This document shows positions 1 to 7,269 of a stretch of 28,597 nucleotides of DNA, one piece after another. The stretch lies in assembly GCA_037969115.1 (NCBI GenBank), contig JBBKWQ010000272.1, positions 1-28,597 on the forward strand. The letters are read 5' to 3'. This stretch comes from JBBKWQ01 sp037969115. GTDB taxonomy: Bacteria > Actinomycetota > Acidimicrobiia > Acidimicrobiales > Ilumatobacteraceae. The notes beneath the pieces were generated by a model that searched no databases, was not told the DNA's origin, and saw only the letters and a program-made list of their open reading frames with translations. The position numbers were made by a program, and so were the translations under genes. Each line of letters starts with the position of its first letter. Positions within the stretch are counted from its first letter, which is position 1.

Positions 1-875
1 CTGCTTCTCAGTGCGAGCACGCCGGCAACGAGGTCGAGCGTCACGGCAACCCGGTTCCACGCCCGTTCGGTGAGCTGCGGAATGGCCGCGATCGAATTCG
101 GGGTCGTATCGCCGTGCGCCCAGACCGCCTCGAGACCCGAGGCGGTCCCGTGTCGTAGCGTCAACCTCGATCCGGCCGGAGTGACCAACTCGACGATCGT
201 GCGTGGGTCGGCTTCGGTCAGGGTCGGAAGTACGAGCAACTCCAGACGGCAACACGATCCGAGGGGGAGTGGACCATCGACGGACCCGAACGAACCGAGC
301 CGGATCGGCTGCCGCTGGCCGAGATGGCGGCCGTTGACCGGTGTGTCGATCATGTGCTCGCGTCGTGGTGGGCCGAACGGGCCGATGTCGGGCGCCAGCA
401 GGCGCACGATCCGTGCGTCGTACGGTTCGCCGGAGGTGCTGCTGACGCAGAAGTTGATCGCTTCGCCGGCGCGAACACCGCGACGTTCGGCGTAGGCGAG
501 CACCGAAGGGCTTTGCTCGAGACGTTCTCTCCCGGAACGCGGTTGGGTCGAGGCCATGAGAGCCACCGTCGACCCCTCGATGTCCTCGCCGAACGTCTCC
601 TTCCAGCGCAACCCGAAGACGTGCCATTCGGCGTCTTCGAGGTTGTCGAACCGGACGGACCATTCGATCACGGGGATCGGGGGTGCGTCCATCGAGTAGC
701 GCCCGAGGACCCATTCGCGATTCGTGTCCGACATGAAGAGGAAGTGCTTGCCCGCAATCGGCGCCGACCGCATCGCATGCAGGAGCGACTGTAGATCGGC
801 GGAATGGCGACCGAACGGGGAGCGGCGAAACTCGGTTGCGAGTTCTCGGTTTGGTGAAGCGGCGGGTCGCTGCAT
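1..875 (-). CDS. N,N-dimethylformamidase-like protein, fused small and large subunit regions (partial, runs off window)
   Basis: The reverse strand is open from an ATG at 875 to the window edge (291 codons seen, 3' end missing). Residues about 15-95 (SPFGRHSADLQ, REWVLGRY, DAEWHVFGLRW) resemble what I remember of the small subunit of bacterial dimethylformamidase. Residues about 115-200 (RRGVRAGEAINFCVSS, DARIVRLL, GRHLGQRQPIRLGS) resemble the start of the large subunit. Residues about 195-291 look like its jelly-roll (LamG-like) domain. Known enzymes of this family hydrolyse the C-N bond of small amides with two separate subunits; here both regions are in one chain. The metal site would lie beyond the window. 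The gene is divergent from the 1101 gene and shares a 225-bp regulatory gap with it. Family assignment is from recalled motifs; the substrate is unknown. Confidence 0.72.
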   Translation of the reverse strand, partial: MQRPAASPNRELATEFRRSPFGRHSADLQSLLHAMRSAPIAGKHFLFMSDTNREWVLGRYSMDAPPIPVIEWSVRFDNLEDAEWHVFGLRWKETFGEDIEGSTVALMASTQPRSGRERLEQSPSVLAYAERRGVRAGEAINFCVSSTSGEPYDARIVRLLAPDIGPFGPPRREHMIDTPVNGRHLGQRQPIRLGSFGSVDGPLPLGSCCRLELLVLPTLTEADPRTIVELVTPAGSRLTLRHGTASGLEAVWAHGDTTPNSIAAIPQLTERAWNRVAVTLDLVAGVLALRS

Positions 876-950
876 CGGTCCTCGGTTCTGTCGATCGTCT
901 CTGTCGAACGTCGTGACGTGATCGTCGCGGCAGCGACGGAGCGATGGTAA

Positions 951-966
951 CAGCAAACGTTTCCGA
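951..966. promoter_or_regulatory. Putative LacI-type operator in the divergent intergenic region
   Basis: CAGCAAACGTTTCCGA is a gapped palindrome with an AAACGTTT core, between the divergent starts at 875 (minus) and 1101 (plus). Similar sites lie at 2097 and 12196. On the minus strand a TACCAT -10-like box (949-944) lies just downstream of it, so a bound repressor would cover the -10/-35 spacer of the amidohydrolase promoter. The rest of 876-1100 shows no gene. Confidence 0.5.
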
Positions 967-1088
967 CCGGGAGACGCAGGTCGTCAGAACGTTGTGGACC
1001 TCCATCCGCTCACGGTCTTGTCGACTGACGTTCAGCCTCTCGGCGACCGGATGTATTGCCTCGTGAGTAACGATTCCAGCCAGTTTGC

Positions 1089-1094
1089 TACGTT
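1089..1094 (+). promoter_or_regulatory. -10 box (TACGTT) for a leaderless transcript
   Basis: TACGTT ends six bases before the GTG start at 1101, and no Shine-Dalgarno fits in between. A transcript would therefore begin at or next to the start codon. The twelve bases ending in this box (CAGTTTGCTACG) are repeated at the promoter near 2089-2100. No convincing -35 was seen. Confidence 0.4.
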
Positions 1095-1100
1095 GTTTCG

Positions 1101-2060
1101 GTGACGTCCGTTTCGATCTATGGGGCCGGTCAGCTGGGAACGGCCGTGGCAGGTCTGTTGGGCGAGATGCCGCGATACGAAGTGAGCGGCCCCTACGATC
1201 GCGCTGGCCGAGCGCTGGCACTCGAGGCGGGTGCTGACCTCGTCATCATCGCCACCACGACCCGCCTGCGCGACGTCGCCGACGACATCGCCCAGGCCGT
1301 CGAGGCGGGATCGAACGTGTTGGTGTCGGCCGAGGAGACGGCGTTTCCGTTCGTGGTCGATGCGAATCGGGCTGCCGAGCTCGATCGGCTGGCGCGTGCC
1401 CGCGGGGTCACGATCGCTGGTGCCGGCGTCAATCCCGGGTTGATGTTCGATTCCCTGGTGTTGACGATGCTCGGCGCCGCGCCCCGCGGTTGCAGCATCC
1501 ATGTCCGCAGGAAGGTCGACCTGTCCGGGTTCGGCTCGACCGTGCTGCGCCGAATCGGAATCGGCAACAACGTGGAGCAGTTCGACCGCGCCGTCGCAGA
1601 TGGCGAGATCCTCGGCCACGCAGGGTTTCCGCAGTCGATGGCGATCGTCGCCAGCGCGATCGGTGTCGACATCGAACGGATCGAGAAACGGCTCCGCCCG
1701 GTGATCACCAATGAGACGATCGAGATCCCCGATCGGTTCGTCGTCGCGGTCGGCGAGAGCGCTGGGGTCGATCAGACGTACACCGCCTTCGTCGCCGGTC
1801 GGCCGTGGTTCGTCGCCAACTTCCTCGGGCATGTCGCACTTCGCGACGCTGGGTATGAGCCCAGCGACGACATCGACCTGACGCAAGGTCGCAGGCCGTT
1901 CCAGTCGATCAAGCTTCGCCCCGGTACCGATGCCCAGGTCGGGTCGTCGAATATGGTCGCCAACTCCGTCGAACGGGTGCTCGCCGCTCGACCCGGTTGG
2001 GTCACCGTGGCCGAAATGCAGCCCGCATACCCTCCGGCGCCCACGGCCGAGATGGGCTGA
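1101..2060 (+). CDS. Dihydrodipicolinate reductase-like NAD(P)-dependent oxidoreductase (amine dehydrogenase type)
   Basis: This 319-aa protein starts with a Rossmann fingerprint (YGAGQLG, residues about 7-13), followed by ADLVIIATT and a central GVNPGLMFD motif. These are typical of the DapB-like branch that includes 2,4-diaminopentanoate dehydrogenase rather than of true DapB. Members reduce imines or oxidatively deaminate diamines with NAD(P). The GTG start at 1101 is chosen because the -10 box sits just before it and the glycine fingerprint follows at once. It is divergent from the dimethylformamidase-like gene and 77 bp upstream of the E1 genes, suggesting a role in processing an amine- or imine-bearing intermediate of the same pathway. 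The substrate is not predictable from the sequence. Confidence 0.75.
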   Translation: MTSVSIYGAGQLGTAVAGLLGEMPRYEVSGPYDRAGRALALEAGADLVIIATTTRLRDVADDIAQAVEAGSNVLVSAEETAFPFVVDANRAAELDRLARARGVTIAGAGVNPGLMFDSLVLTMLGAAPRGCSIHVRRKVDLSGFGSTVLRRIGIGNNVEQFDRAVADGEILGHAGFPQSMAIVASAIGVDIERIEKRLRPVITNETIEIPDRFVVAVGESAGVDQTYTAFVAGRPWFVANFLGHVALRDAGYEPSDDIDLTQGRRPFQSIKLRPGTDAQVGSSNMVANSVERVLAARPGWVTVAEMQPAYPPAPTAEMG

Positions 2061-2095
2061 CCGGCGGTCCCCTGGTTCCCGAGCGATCAGTTTGC

Positions 2096-2112
2096 TACGG
2101 TAACGTTTCCAG
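2096..2112 (+). promoter_or_regulatory. -10 box overlapped by putative LacI-type operator
   Basis: A TACGGT -10-like box (2096-2101) is overlapped by ACGGTAACGTTTCCAG (2097-2112). The right half of this site is the exact reverse complement of CTGGAAAC, the left half of the site at 12196. A start point near 2107 would give a leader of about 30 nt carrying GGAGA four bases before the ATG at 2138. The -35 (TGGTTC, 17 bp upstream) is poor. Confidence 0.5.
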
Positions 2113-2137
2113 GAATCAGTTCAGAAGTGGAGACACG

Positions 2138-3151
2138 ATGAAATTGAGGATGCGCCAGGCGATCGCCCGTGCTCTCGCCGACGAGATGCGTTCGGATCCG
2201 AGCGTGATCGTGATGGGTGAGGATGTCGCCGTCGCCGAAGGTCCTTTCAAGACCTCCGAGGGACTGCTGGACGATTTCGGCCCGCTCCGGGTCAGGGACA
2301 CGCCGATCTCCGAAATGGGGTTCTGCGGTGCGGCTGTCGGGGCAGCTGCGACCGGTCTGAGACCGGTGGTCGAGATCATGTTCGTCGAGTTTCTCGGGGT
2401 GGCTCTCGACATGGTCGTGACCGAGGCGGCCAAGCTGCGGTATCTCAGCGGCGGTGCGTACTCCGCGCCACTCGTGATCCGAGCGAGCGTCGGCGCCGGG
2501 CTGGGGTTCGGAAGTCAGCATTCTCAGACACTCGAGACCTGGTTGTACGCCTGCCCGGGTCTGAAGGTCGTCGTACCCAGTGGCGCCGGGACGGCGTACG
2601 GGCTGCTGCGGTCGGCGATCCAGGACGACGACCCCGTGGTGGTTCTCGAGCCCCGCCCGCTGTACGCCCAGCGCCAAGAAGTCGTGGTCGGCGACGACGG
2701 ACTGATTCCGCTCGGGGTCGCCGATGTCATCAGCGCCGGCGACGACGTGACGATCGTCGCACTCGGCCAGACGGTCGGCACGGCGATCGAGGCAACCGTC
2801 GGCGCGAACTGGAGTGCCGATGTGATCGACTTGAGAACGCTCGTGCCCTGGGACCGTGACCGTGTCTGCAGCTCGGTCGAACGAACCGGTCGTCTCGTAC
2901 TGGTCGAGGAAAGCCCGTACTCGGGTGGCTGGGGCACCGAGATAGCGGCCCACGTGGCCGGCGAGTGTTTCTCGTCGCTCAAGGGCCCGATCGTGCGCTT
3001 CACGTGCCCCGACGTCCCGGTTCCCTATCCGGCCGACCTCGAACGTCGATATCTCCCCGCGGCGCACGACGTCCAAGTCGGCATCGCAGAGTTGATCGCC
3101 ACCGCACGGCGCCCGAGGCCCTGGTGGGAGCGGGAAGGATTCGCATCATGA
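2138..3151 (+). CDS. Thiamine-diphosphate-dependent dehydrogenase E1 component, beta subunit
   Basis: The 337-aa product matches the E1-beta subunit of pyruvate, branched-chain 2-oxoacid or acetoin dehydrogenases in length and layout. The N-terminal pyrimidine-binding domain has MGEDV, DTPISEMGF and the GSQHSQTLE motif (all hallmarks). The C-terminal transketolase domain has TIVALGQTV, DLRTLVPWD and LVLVEESPYSGGWGTEIA. The ATG at 2138 is preferred over earlier in-frame starts because GGAGA precedes it and the conserved sequence begins immediately. Its stop overlaps the E1-alpha start by four bases (ATGA), so the heterotetramer subunits are co-translated. Whether the substrate is acetoin, pyruvate or another oxoacid or ketol cannot be decided from sequence. 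Confidence 0.9.
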   Translation: MKLRMRQAIARALADEMRSDPSVIVMGEDVAVAEGPFKTSEGLLDDFGPLRVRDTPISEMGFCGAAVGAAATGLRPVVEIMFVEFLGVALDMVVTEAAKLRYLSGGAYSAPLVIRASVGAGLGFGSQHSQTLETWLYACPGLKVVVPSGAGTAYGLLRSAIQDDDPVVVLEPRPLYAQRQEVVVGDDGLIPLGVADVISAGDDVTIVALGQTVGTAIEATVGANWSADVIDLRTLVPWDRDRVCSSVERTGRLVLVEESPYSGGWGTEIAAHVAGECFSSLKGPIVRFTCPDVPVPYPADLERRYLPAAHDVQVGIAELIATARRPRPWWEREGFAS

Positions 3152-4146
3152 ACACGTCACTCGATCGTCGGAATGCACTCACCGACCCGATCCAACAGCT
3201 CGACCGGATGTTCGAGATTCGGCGCTTCGAAGACCGCATCAAAGAGCTCTTCGGTGAGGGCCTGATCCACGGAACCACCCACACCTGCCAAGGACAAGAA
3301 GCCGTCTCGATCGGGCTTGCGCTCGCCGCTCGTGCCACCGACCATGTGTGTTGTACCTACCGTGGTCACGGCCACGCGCTGGCGCTCGGGATGACACCCG
3401 ACTCGGTGATGGGCGAAATAACCGGTCGCGTGACCGGAGCGATTGGTGGTGTCGGCGGCTCGATGCACCTGAGCGACCGCTCCGTCGGCCTGATGCCGAC
3501 GTCGGCGATCGTCGGTGCCGGGATCCCGATTGCGGCCGGGGCCGCGCTGTCGGCCCAGGTGCTGGGTCTCGACCATTGTGCGATTGCGTTGTTCGGCGAC
3601 GGCGCAACCAACATCGGCGCCTTTCATGAGGGCCTGAACTTGGCATCGATCTGGAAACTGCCGGTCGTGTTCGTGTGCGAGAACAACGTCTACGGCGAGT
3701 ACTCCAGATTCGATGTGACGACTCCCGTGGCGGATCTGGCAGTCAGAGCAAACTCCTATTCGATGCCGAGTGAAATCGTGGACGGGCAAGTCATCGGCGA
3801 CGTGGCCGCGGCAATCGCGAGAGCGCTCGACCGCGCTCGCTCCGGCGAGGGGCCGACGCTGCTGGAATGCAAGACGTATCGATACTCGGGGCACTCGCGT
3901 GCCGACCTGGCTACCTATCGGCCTGACGGAGAGCTCGATGAGTGGCTGGCGCGAGACCCGATCATTCTGCACCGTCAACGCCTCGCGGCCGACGGCGTGC
4001 TCGACGAGGCCGGCGCCGATCGACTCGCGCAAGAGGTCGACGTTCGGATCGAAGCATGTATCGAACGCACCATGGCCAGTGCCCCGGCGGATGTCGCTGC
4101 GATGTTCCAGCATGTGTACGCGCCGGCGAACCGGCGCGCGTCATGA
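3148..4146 (+). CDS. Thiamine-diphosphate-dependent dehydrogenase E1 component, alpha subunit
   Basis: The 332-aa protein has the E1-alpha signature: an N-terminal MFEIRRFEDRI helix, HTCQGQEAVSIG, YRGHGHALALG, GGSMH, and the thiamine-diphosphate/metal motif beginning GDGATN at residues 150-155 and ending in CENN. YRYSGHSRAD near the C-terminal third is the usual E1-alpha loop. With the beta subunit it would decarboxylate a 2-oxoacid, or cleave acetoin, and pass the acyl group to a lipoyl arm. It is translationally coupled on both sides (overlaps at 3148-3151 and 4143-4146), with the lipoyl domain directly downstream. Function class is secure; the specific substrate is not. Confidence 0.9.
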   Translation: MNTSLDRRNALTDPIQQLDRMFEIRRFEDRIKELFGEGLIHGTTHTCQGQEAVSIGLALAARATDHVCCTYRGHGHALALGMTPDSVMGEITGRVTGAIGGVGGSMHLSDRSVGLMPTSAIVGAGIPIAAGAALSAQVLGLDHCAIALFGDGATNIGAFHEGLNLASIWKLPVVFVCENNVYGEYSRFDVTTPVADLAVRANSYSMPSEIVDGQVIGDVAAAIARALDRARSGEGPTLLECKTYRYSGHSRADLATYRPDGELDEWLARDPIILHRQRLAADGVLDEAGADRLAQEVDVRIEACIERTMASAPADVAAMFQHVYAPANRRAS

Positions 4147-4388
4147 TTCGGCCGGTCACGCTGGCGCGACTCGGGGACACCGTCGACGAAGTCGTCGTGC
4201 TCGAGTGGTTCGTCGAGGCCGGTTCGTCGGTGGAGGCCGGTGACGCACTCGTTCGCGTCGAGACCGACAAGGTCGAAGTCGACGTCGAATCGCCGTACAG
4301 CGGTGTCATCGTCGACCTCGTAGCTGCCGCTGGGGATGAGGTCGAGACCGGCGCAACGTTGTGCCGGATCGACACATCCGCAGACTGA
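4143..4388 (+). CDS. Stand-alone lipoyl (biotinyl/lipoyl attachment) domain protein
   Basis: This 81-aa protein is a single lipoyl domain. It has the beta-hairpin motif ETDKVEVDVESP with the modifiable lysine at residue 43, followed by GVIVDLVAAAGDEVETGATLCRI. The lysine context matches lipoylated E2 domains better than the usual AMKM motif of biotin carriers. It begins on the ATGA overlap with E1-alpha, so it is probably the acyl acceptor for this E1. What is odd is that the rest of an E2 (peripheral-subunit-binding segment and acyltransferase core) is absent, and no E3 follows. The next gene, 134 bp on, is a transporter component. Confidence 0.85.
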   Translation: MIRPVTLARLGDTVDEVVVLEWFVEAGSSVEAGDALVRVETDKVEVDVESPYSGVIVDLVAAAGDEVETGATLCRIDTSAD

Positions 4389-4410
4389 AGCGAGCCGAAC
4401 GGGAACACAC

Positions 4411-4435
4411 AGGAATCCCGCTGGAAAGGATTCCT
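4411..4435 (+). other. Short perfect hairpin after the lipoyl gene
   Basis: AGGAATCC (4411-4418) and GGATTCCT (4428-4435) form an 8-bp perfect stem with a 9-nt loop. There is no T-run after it, so it is a weak candidate for transcription termination. It overlaps the -35 of the next promoter, so it could equally be a regulatory palindrome. Confidence 0.35.
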
Positions 4436-4436
4436 T
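4421..4436. promoter_or_regulatory. Degenerate copy of the island operator
   Basis: CTGGAAAGGATTCCTT matches the consensus drawn from the sites at 951, 2097 and 12196 at 12 of 16 positions. The left half is nearly intact and the central CG is replaced by GG. It overlaps the -35 of the promoter at 4435-4463, a normal repressor position. Confidence 0.3.
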
Positions 4437-4463
4437 GAACTCCAAGCCCAGCCCGTGTAGTTT
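4435..4463 (+). promoter_or_regulatory. Sigma70-type promoter for the transport operon
   Basis: TTGAAC (4435-4440) and TAGTTT (4458-4463) are separated by exactly 17 bp, upstream of the binding-protein gene. A start near 4470 gives a leader of about 53 nt that ends in a strong GGGGAGAG ribosome site before the ATG at 4523. Confidence 0.55.
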
Positions 4464-4522
4464 CGCGAGAACCACGGGAAAGCGTTGTATCGAGCACGAC
4501 TCACAGCAAGGGGAGAGACATC

Positions 4523-6241
4523 ATGAGCAAGTCCGAAACGGAGATCGACCAGATCGTCCAGGTTCACGCACAGGCCCAAGGATTGAGCCGTCGACGCTTC
4601 TTGACCGCGTCGGCGCTGGCCGCCGGCGGCCTTGCTCTCGGTGCATGTGGCAGCGACGATGACGGTGGCGCATCCAGCCCGGAAACGTCTCCAGAGTCGG
4701 ACGGCACCACCGCTCCCGATGACACGTCTGCGCCGGACGCGACCTCGGCGCCAGACGCGACCTCTGCGCCGGAGACGACCTCGGCCCCGACCGGCGACGA
4801 ATCGGCGAAGACGCTGCGGGTCGGGATGAACTCGGTGATCGACGGATTGACGCCGTTCGCGATTCAGGGATATGTCTGGTCACAGCATCTCGGCTTCGTC
4901 ATGTACGACCCCTTGGTCAAGAAGGACGAGCGCGGCAATCTGCAGCCGTGTCTGGCTACGGAGTGGGACACCAGCGACCCGTTGAAGACGGTCCTCACCA
5001 TCCGCGAAGGCGTGACGTTCCACGACGGAACACCCCTCACCGCAGCGGACGTTGCGTATTCGATCGCTGCCCGAGCCGACGAGGAACTGATCGCCTCCAC
5101 AGCGGGCCGTCCGATCATGTCGCCCTCGCAGTGGGTTTCTGCGGTCGCCGTCGACGACCTCACGGTCGAGGTCACCACGACCGAACGTGTCGAGTTCCTC
5201 GTCAATCCGCAGCCGGTGCTGATCGTTCCCAACGAGTCGTTCGGCAAGGTCAACTTCGCCAGCGAGGTGGCAGGGACCGGGCCGTACAAGCTGGGCAGGT
5301 TCACGAGTGGCACCTCGCTCGAGTGTGTCGCCAATCCCGACTACTGGGACGGCAAGCCGGCGATCGAGAATTTGGCCTTCGCCTTCTTCGCCGACGTTTC
5401 GACAGCAGGTGTCGGCCTGCGCAGCGGTCAAGTCGACGCTCTCTACGATGTTGCTCCCGCGAATCTCGAGTCGGTCTCCGACATCGACGGGACAGTCGTG
5501 TCGTCGATGGGCACGTATGCCTACTGGTGGATCATCCAGATGGGTAAGGAGCCGCTCGACGATCCAGAGGTTCGTCGAGCCCTTCGGTACTGCTTCGACA
5601 ACGACGCGATCAACAACGCGGCGTTCAAGGGCAACGGGCTGGAGCACTCGTGGAACCCGTTCAAGCTGTACCCCGACAACTCGGGCGCCGACGCAGACAT
5701 TTCCTATGACCCGGAGATGGCGAAGCAGATCCTCGCCGACCTCGGCAAGTCCGACATCTCGGTGCCGATCCTGTGCATCGATAGCTATGCCGACGGAGTC
5801 GCCGCGGCTCAGGTGATGCAGCAGGGGTTCCAGGCTGCCGGTATCACCTGTGAGGTCGAGCTCGCACCAGCTGCTGACTGGTTGGAGCGGACGTACACGA
5901 ACGGTACGTGGGAGGGAATCACCTTCAATGCGGGAAACCTTCCCGCGCCTGCCAAGAACTTCTACGACTATCTCGTCAACCCGTCGAGCATTCTGAGCGC
6001 CTACAAGGAAGGCGATGTCGTCCCCGAAGTCGCCGAGTTGTACCGTGAGATCAATGCGACGCCGTTCGATGATCCGGCAATCGTCGACCTGCTCGCGAAA
6101 GCCGAAGCCACGATCGTCGACGACGCCGTCGCGCTGATGGGCTTCGGGGCGGCGGTTTCGCTCGTCCTCCCTGAGGGGTGTACCGGAGTGATTGTGAATG
6201 GGTTTGGTGACGTGTTCTGGAACAAGGCCACGCTTGCGTGA
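4523..6241 (+). CDS. ABC transporter substrate-binding lipoprotein, dipeptide/oligopeptide (SBP family 5) type
   Basis: The 572-aa protein begins with a twin-arginine-like signal (SRRRFL, arginines 23-25), a short hydrophobic stretch and a lipobox LGAC with Cys42, so it is probably exported folded and lipid-anchored. Residues about 50-92 form a Thr/Ser/Ala/Pro/Asp-rich linker with repeated TSAPDA units. The mature part has family-5 hallmarks: LRVGMNS, LATEWDTSDPLKTVLTIREGVTFHDGTPLTAADV, GTGPYKL and NPDYWDG. Family members bind peptides, nickel, glycosides, opines and other small molecules, so peptide uptake should not be assumed. The start is fixed by GGGGAGAG. The stop overlaps the permease start (GTGA), with a strong hairpin just downstream. 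Confidence 0.92.
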   Translation: MSKSETEIDQIVQVHAQAQGLSRRRFLTASALAAGGLALGACGSDDDGGASSPETSPESDGTTAPDDTSAPDATSAPDATSAPETTSAPTGDESAKTLRVGMNSVIDGLTPFAIQGYVWSQHLGFVMYDPLVKKDERGNLQPCLATEWDTSDPLKTVLTIREGVTFHDGTPLTAADVAYSIAARADEELIASTAGRPIMSPSQWVSAVAVDDLTVEVTTTERVEFLVNPQPVLIVPNESFGKVNFASEVAGTGPYKLGRFTSGTSLECVANPDYWDGKPAIENLAFAFFADVSTAGVGLRSGQVDALYDVAPANLESVSDIDGTVVSSMGTYAYWWIIQMGKEPLDDPEVRRALRYCFDNDAINNAAFKGNGLEHSWNPFKLYPDNSGADADISYDPEMAKQILADLGKSDISVPILCIDSYADGVAAAQVMQQGFQAAGITCEVELAPAADWLERTYTNGTWEGITFNAGNLPAPAKNFYDYLVNPSSILSAYKEGDVVPEVAELYREINATPFDDPAIVDLLAKAEATIVDDAVALMGFGAAVSLVLPEGCTGVIVNGFGDVFWNKATLA

Positions 6242-7269
6242 CATTCGACGGTGCCGTGACCGGCGCTGATGTTTACCAAGTTGGGCCCTCCAGGCGGAGG
6301 GCCCAACTTGTTCGTGCGGTCGGACAGCTGGTGCAGTTGGCCGCAGTGTTGCTCGCTGTGTCGCTGATGACGTTCCTGCTGCTCAACGCGCTGCCGGGGA
6401 GCGCGGCCGAAGCCCGTATTGGCCCGCTTCCGAACTTCTCGCCGGAACAGCGGGCCGAGATGGTGGCGACGCTGAGTCGCCAGCTCGGGCTCGACAAGCC
6501 GCTGTGGTGGCAGTACGGCGTGTGGCTCAGAAATGTCGCAACCGGTGACTTCGGACTCAACTATCAAGGAGTGGAAGTCTCGTCTGTCGTCGGCGACCGG
6601 GTGGCGGCGACGCTTCAGCTCGGGATTGCGTCGCTCGTGATCAGCACGTTCGGCGCACTCGTCGTATCGTTGTTCGCCTACCGAACTCGGTCGAGCGCAT
6701 TGCGCGGCGGCGTTCAGGGCACGGTGACACTGCTGCTTGTGATGCCGCCATTCTGGCTCGGACTGCTGTTGGTCATCGTGTTCGCCGCCGAGCTGCAGTG
6801 GCTGCCGTCGGCCGGGTTCGTCTCGTTCGGCCACGATCCGTCGGCGAATCTCAAGTTCCTCGTGCTGCCTTCTATCACTCTTGCGTTGCCGCAACTCGCC
6901 CTGTTCTTTCGCTACTTGAACGCAGGGCTCCGCGACACGGCGACGGCGCCGTTCATCACGGCCTCGCGAGCGCGAGGTCTGAGCGAACGAGCTGTCGACT
7001 ACCGGCACGTCCTGCCGAATGCGGTATTGCCGACGATCACCGTGGTCGGCCTTGTGGCCGGGTCGCTCATCAGCGGGCTGGTGATCGTCGAATCCGTCTT
7101 CAGCTGGCCTGGCCTCGGACTCTTGCTGGTCGAGAGCGTGAAGCAGAAGGACTACAACACCGTGTCGGCGATCGTGCTGTTGACTGCCGTGGCCTATGTG
7201 ATCGTTGCGTTCCTCGTCGATGTGCTGTACCAGGTGATCGATCCGAGAACGCGTAGGGGGGCCTCGTGA
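6238..7269 (+). CDS. ABC transporter permease, DppB/OppB type
   Basis: The 343-aa inner-membrane protein has the DppB layout: a first membrane helix (LAAVLLAVSLMTFLLLNALPG), an extracytoplasmic loop with LDKPLWWQYGVWL and GDFGLNY, then a multi-span core. The ATPase-docking EAA-like loop is ITASRARGLSERAVDYRHVLPNA. GTG at 6238 overlaps the upstream stop by four bases and is the only start allowing coupling. It adds about 20 residues before the usual N-terminus, and that extension encodes the hairpin at 6277-6310. An internal GTG or TTG after the hairpin is an alternative start. Its own stop overlaps the next permease. Confidence 0.9.
   Translation: MTFDGAVTGADVYQVGPSRRRAQLVRAVGQLVQLAAVLLAVSLMTFLLLNALPGSAAEARIGPLPNFSPEQRAEMVATLSRQLGLDKPLWWQYGVWLRNVATGDFGLNYQGVEVSSVVGDRVAATLQLGIASLVISTFGALVVSLFAYRTRSSALRGGVQGTVTLLLVMPPFWLGLLLVIVFAAELQWLPSAGFVSFGHDPSANLKFLVLPSITLALPQLALFFRYLNAGLRDTATAPFITASRARGLSERAVDYRHVLPNAVLPTITVVGLVAGSLISGLVIVESVFSWPGLGLLLVESVKQKDYNTVSAIVLLTAVAYVIVAFLVDVLYQVIDPRTRRGAS
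6277..6310 (+). terminator. Strong 15-bp hairpin at the binding-protein/permease junction (attenuator or mRNA-stabilising stem)
   Basis: CAAGTTGGGCCCTCC (6277-6291) and GGAGGGCCCAACTTG (6296-6310) are perfect inverted repeats around a 4-nt AGGC loop. The stem lies 36 bp after the binding-protein stop, inside the 5' end of the permease frame as annotated. Only TT follows, so it is not a textbook intrinsic terminator. Stems at this point in binding-protein operons often keep the binding protein more abundant than the permeases; that role is inferred. Confidence 0.6.

Noticed and set aside
70..921. Three plus-strand reading frames at the left edge
   Set aside because: They are antisense to the minus-strand dimethylformamidase-like frame, which is continuous and has family motifs; the plus frames have none.
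1997..2137. Longer N-terminus for E1-beta
   Set aside because: It would overlap the upstream gene and run through the operator and promoter; the ATG at 2138 has a ribosome site and begins the conserved sequence.
4411..4435. Intrinsic terminator for the E1/lipoyl operon
   Set aside because: The stem is only 8 bp, has no following T-run and overlaps a promoter -35; listed as a hairpin without that function.
4470..4500. Further operator copy (GGGAAAGCGTTGT) before the binding-protein gene
   Set aside because: It has an inserted base at the centre and no second half-site.
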